Made by a program: the position numbers and the translations under genes
From: CAG-390 sp964590755
GTDB lineage: Bacteria > Bacillota > Clostridia > Oscillospirales > CAG-272
NCBI GenBank assembly: GCA_964590755.1
Contig: CAZPYK010000073.1
Span: forward strand, 1 to 8,049
Reading direction: 5' to 3'
Length of the DNA stretch: 8,049 nt
Shown: positions 6,416 through 8,049 of the stretch, one piece after another
How positions within the stretch are numbered: the first letter of the stretch is position 1
Layout of the letters: the number at the start of each line of letters is the position of its first letter
Notes under the pieces: model-generated
Told to the model about the DNA's origin: nothing
What the model saw: the letters and a program-made list of their open reading frames with translations, nothing else
The model's database searches: none

Positions 6416-7696
6416 ATGAAGTACGCATTTAAAAACGGAATAATACTTGACGGGACTCGCGATATGAAGCCGCAAAGCGGTCTTGCTGTTTTGGTGGATG
6501 GCGAAAGAATTTCGGATATCGTTGAGAGGACAAGTATCCCTGCGGGATATTGCGAGGTGGATCTTGACGGTAAGTACATAATGCCCGGGCTGATAAACAT
6601 GCATGTTCATCTTGCCGGAAGCGGAAAGCCGCAGAAAAAACAGCGTGACAACGAAAAACTCGTGAATCTTATCATGAGCACGGCGCTTACGAGAGCTGTG
6701 GCATATAAAATGGTCAGCGGATTTGCTCGCGATGAGCTTATGAGCGGTGTCACGACGATACGCACCGTTGGAGGACTTGGCAACTTCGATACCAAGCTGC
6801 GTGACGAAATAGCTTCGGGAAAAAAGTGCGGACCGCGCATTTTGGCCGCAAACGAAGGTATATCGGTTCCGGGAGGTCACATGGCAGGCTCGGTTGCCGT
6901 AGCGGCAAAAAGCATTGAGGAAGCACTGGCACAGCTTCATCGTTCCAAGGATGAGGGTGCGGATATAATAAAACTCATGGTGACCGGCGGTGTGCTTGAC
7001 GCAAAAGAGAAGGGCGTTCCGGGCGAGCTTAAGATGTCTCCGGAGATGATACAAGCCGTTTGCGATGCGGCTCATAAAATGGGCTATAAGGTCGCGGCGC
7101 ATGTGGAATCGACCGAGGGAGTGAGGGTGGCTCTTGAAAACGGGGTCGATTCGATAGAGCACGGTGCCGCTCCGGATGAAGATATCATCTCATTGTTTAA
7201 GGAAAAAGGTGCATTTTTATGTACCACGCTATCGCCCGCGTTACCCTATGCTTTGTTTGATCGTTCGCTCACAAACGCTTCGGAGGTTGAGCAATATAAC
7301 GGCAAAATGGTGTTTGAAGGTGTTATAAAATGCTCTAAAGCTGCGCTTGAGAATGATATTCCGGTGGTGCTCGGAAATGATGTCGGCTGTCCGTGGATAA
7401 CACAATATGATTTTTGGCGCGAACTTTATTATTTTAAAAAATTTGTGGGTGTTTCCAATTCCTTTGCGCTTTACACCGCAACCGCGCGCAGTGCCGAGAT
7501 GGCGGGGCTCGGAGATGTTACCGGAATCATAAAGGCGGGGATGTCCGCCGATATGATAGTTACCTCTGCCGACCCGTTAAAGGATCTTGCGGCTTTGCGT
7601 CGGGTGGATATGGTGATGGCTCGCGGCAGACTTATAAAAGCGCCAAGCTTCAAATGGAGAAAGAACGTCGAAGCGGAGCTTGACAAATTCCTTTAA
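6416..7696 (+). CDS. Metal-dependent amidohydrolase (imidazolonepropionase/prolidase-like)
   Basis: This 426-residue cytoplasmic enzyme of the amidohydrolase superfamily belongs by pattern to the COG1228 group, which includes imidazolonepropionase and Xaa-Pro or Xaa-Arg dipeptidases. The metal site is visible in order: HVH (H63, H65) after the IMPGLINMH strand, a likely carboxylated lysine in IIKLMVTGG (K186), AAHVE (H229), IEHG (H249) and GND (D322). The small N-terminal beta domain (1-55) and its C-terminal return (GIIKAGMSADMIV onward, about 369-405) are typical of this superfamily. The start is the ATG at 6416, nine bases after GAAAGGTG (6399-6406); a GTG at 6404 overlaps that ribosome binding site and was rejected. 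It lies 69 bases after the glucokinase with no terminator or promoter seen, so the two are probably co-transcribed. No hut genes are nearby, so imidazolonepropionase is unlikely. Substrate unknown; dipeptides or another cyclic or linear amide are plausible. Confidence 0.9.
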   Translation: MKYAFKNGIILDGTRDMKPQSGLAVLVDGERISDIVERTSIPAGYCEVDLDGKYIMPGLINMHVHLAGSGKPQKKQRDNEKLVNLIMSTALTRAVAYKMVSGFARDELMSGVTTIRTVGGLGNFDTKLRDEIASGKKCGPRILAANEGISVPGGHMAGSVAVAAKSIEEALAQLHRSKDEGADIIKLMVTGGVLDAKEKGVPGELKMSPEMIQAVCDAAHKMGYKVAAHVESTEGVRVALENGVDSIEHGAAPDEDIISLFKEKGAFLCTTLSPALPYALFDRSLTNASEVEQYNGKMVFEGVIKCSKAALENDIPVVLGNDVGCPWITQYDFWRELYYFKKFVGVSNSFALYTATARSAEMAGLGDVTGIIKAGMSADMIVTSADPLKDLAALRRVDMVMARGRLIKAPSFKWRKNVEAELDKFL

Positions 7697-7708
7697 TATA
7701 AACCGAAA

Positions 7709-7746
7709 GAGGGCTTGTCGCACTTGTGTGAGTGAGACAAGCCCTC
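7709..7746. terminator. Strong hairpin closing the glucokinase-amidohydrolase unit
   Basis: GAGGGCTTGTC (7709-7719) pairs perfectly with GACAAGCCCTC (7736-7746), giving 11 pairs; CAC and GTG (7721-7723, 7728-7730) can add an inner stem. It begins 13 bases after the amidohydrolase stop. It lacks a T-run on the + strand (AAAATCG follows) and has only a weak T-rich stretch on the - strand, so it may act as a 3' stabilising hairpin or a weak terminator. Confidence 0.55.
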
Positions 7747-7836
7747 AAAATCGAGAACTGTGAATAAATACCGTAATTCCGGTTTCAAACAACATATAAT
7801 TATGCGAGTTTACGCGTCAAAAGCGTTATATTTCTC

Positions 7837-7870
7837 AAAAATGGCAGGCGGATCTCCGACCGCCATTTTT
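7837..7870. terminator. Rho-independent terminator, possibly bidirectional
   Basis: AAAAATGGC (7837-7845) pairs with GCCATTTTT (7862-7870). An alternative inner stem GGCGG/CCGCC is also available. Flanking A5 and T5 runs give a T-tract on either strand, the usual form of a bidirectional terminator. Confidence 0.75.
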
Positions 7871-7901
7871 AAATGAGCTGTCTTAATGTGACAGCTCATT
7901 T
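7871..7901. terminator. Second adjacent terminator-like hairpin
   Basis: AAATGAGCTGTC (7871-7882) pairs perfectly over 12 bases with GACAGCTCATTT (7890-7901) around a seven-base loop, and an AT-rich stretch follows (TATATTTATATCTTT). It directly abuts the previous hairpin. It could terminate + strand transcripts that read through, or transcripts arriving on the - strand. Confidence 0.65.
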
Positions 7902-8049
7902 ATATTTATATCTTTATTCGATCGCATCGTCGGAACCGATCATTGTGCGGTCTATCGCGCGAGCTTTAAGGCACCACCGCACGATTCACGGCTCCCGCCT
8001 TTTTTACTCACTTGCTTGCACAAAATCCGTCATATTTCACAAATTCCCT
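7902..8049. other. Right-edge region without a recognisable gene
   Basis: From the amidohydrolase stop to the window end (353 bases) there are three hairpins and then this stretch. It contains a 10-pair inverted repeat (7942-7951 with 7976-7985, one wobble). It also contains a - strand frame of 23 codons (7985 down to the TAA at 7914-7916) whose end reads KARAIDRTMIGSDDAIE. That frame is closed upstream by a TGA and has no ribosome binding site, so it is not called a gene. No tRNA, promoter or mobile-element end was recognised. Confidence 0.4.

Noticed and set aside
6200..7162. 320-codon open frame on the - strand
   Set aside because: It lies entirely antisense to the kinase end and the amidohydrolase, which have complete family motifs. 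Its translation is rich in His, Arg and Cys without recognisable motifs, as expected of a shadow frame.
7795..7800. TATAAT as a promoter -10 box near the right edge
   Set aside because: No -35-like hexamer lies 16-18 bases upstream, and terminator hairpins follow with no gene downstream.

Overview
The window looks like chromosomal DNA of a low-to-moderate GC Gram-positive anaerobe, most likely a gut Clostridia (Oscillospirales/Christensenellales-like). The reasons are AGGAGG-type ribosome binding sites, exact TTGACA-17-TATAAT promoters, a Firmicutes-type nicotinate phosphoribosyltransferase, a glucokinase-type ROK kinase, and a large secreted, membrane-anchored protein of a kind seen in such bacteria. 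All five genes lie on the + strand. No mobile elements, CRISPR array, tRNA or rRNA were recognised.

Layout. Bases 1-99 are the 3' end of an unidentified upstream transcript and close with a strong intrinsic terminator. One base later an exact consensus promoter (101-129) starts the first unit: (1) a fusion of the tRNA adenosine deaminase TadA with an alkyladenine (3-methyladenine) DNA glycosylase; (2) an 810-residue secreted protein with a C-terminal membrane anchor and unknown function; (3) nicotinate phosphoribosyltransferase, for NAD salvage. The gaps are 47-69 bases, so these three are probably co-transcribed. A second exact consensus promoter (5266-5294) with an 89-base leader starts the second unit: (4) a ROK-family glucokinase and (5) a metal-dependent amidohydrolase of the imidazolonepropionase/prolidase-like group. 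Three hairpins (7709-7901) close this unit. The last 150 bases hold no convincing gene.

The genes read as housekeeping plus salvage functions (tRNA wobble editing and DNA repair, NAD salvage, sugar phosphorylation, possibly dipeptide hydrolysis), not as a defence or biosynthetic cluster. The most notable feature is the TadA-AAG fusion. The first domain converts adenine to hypoxanthine in a nucleic acid, and the second belongs to a family that excises hypoxanthine from DNA; both active sites look intact. Lesser points are a possible 16-codon leader peptide ahead of the glucokinase, a hairpin plus identical ribosome-binding 9-mer before two genes, and two mutually exclusive hairpins at the left edge.
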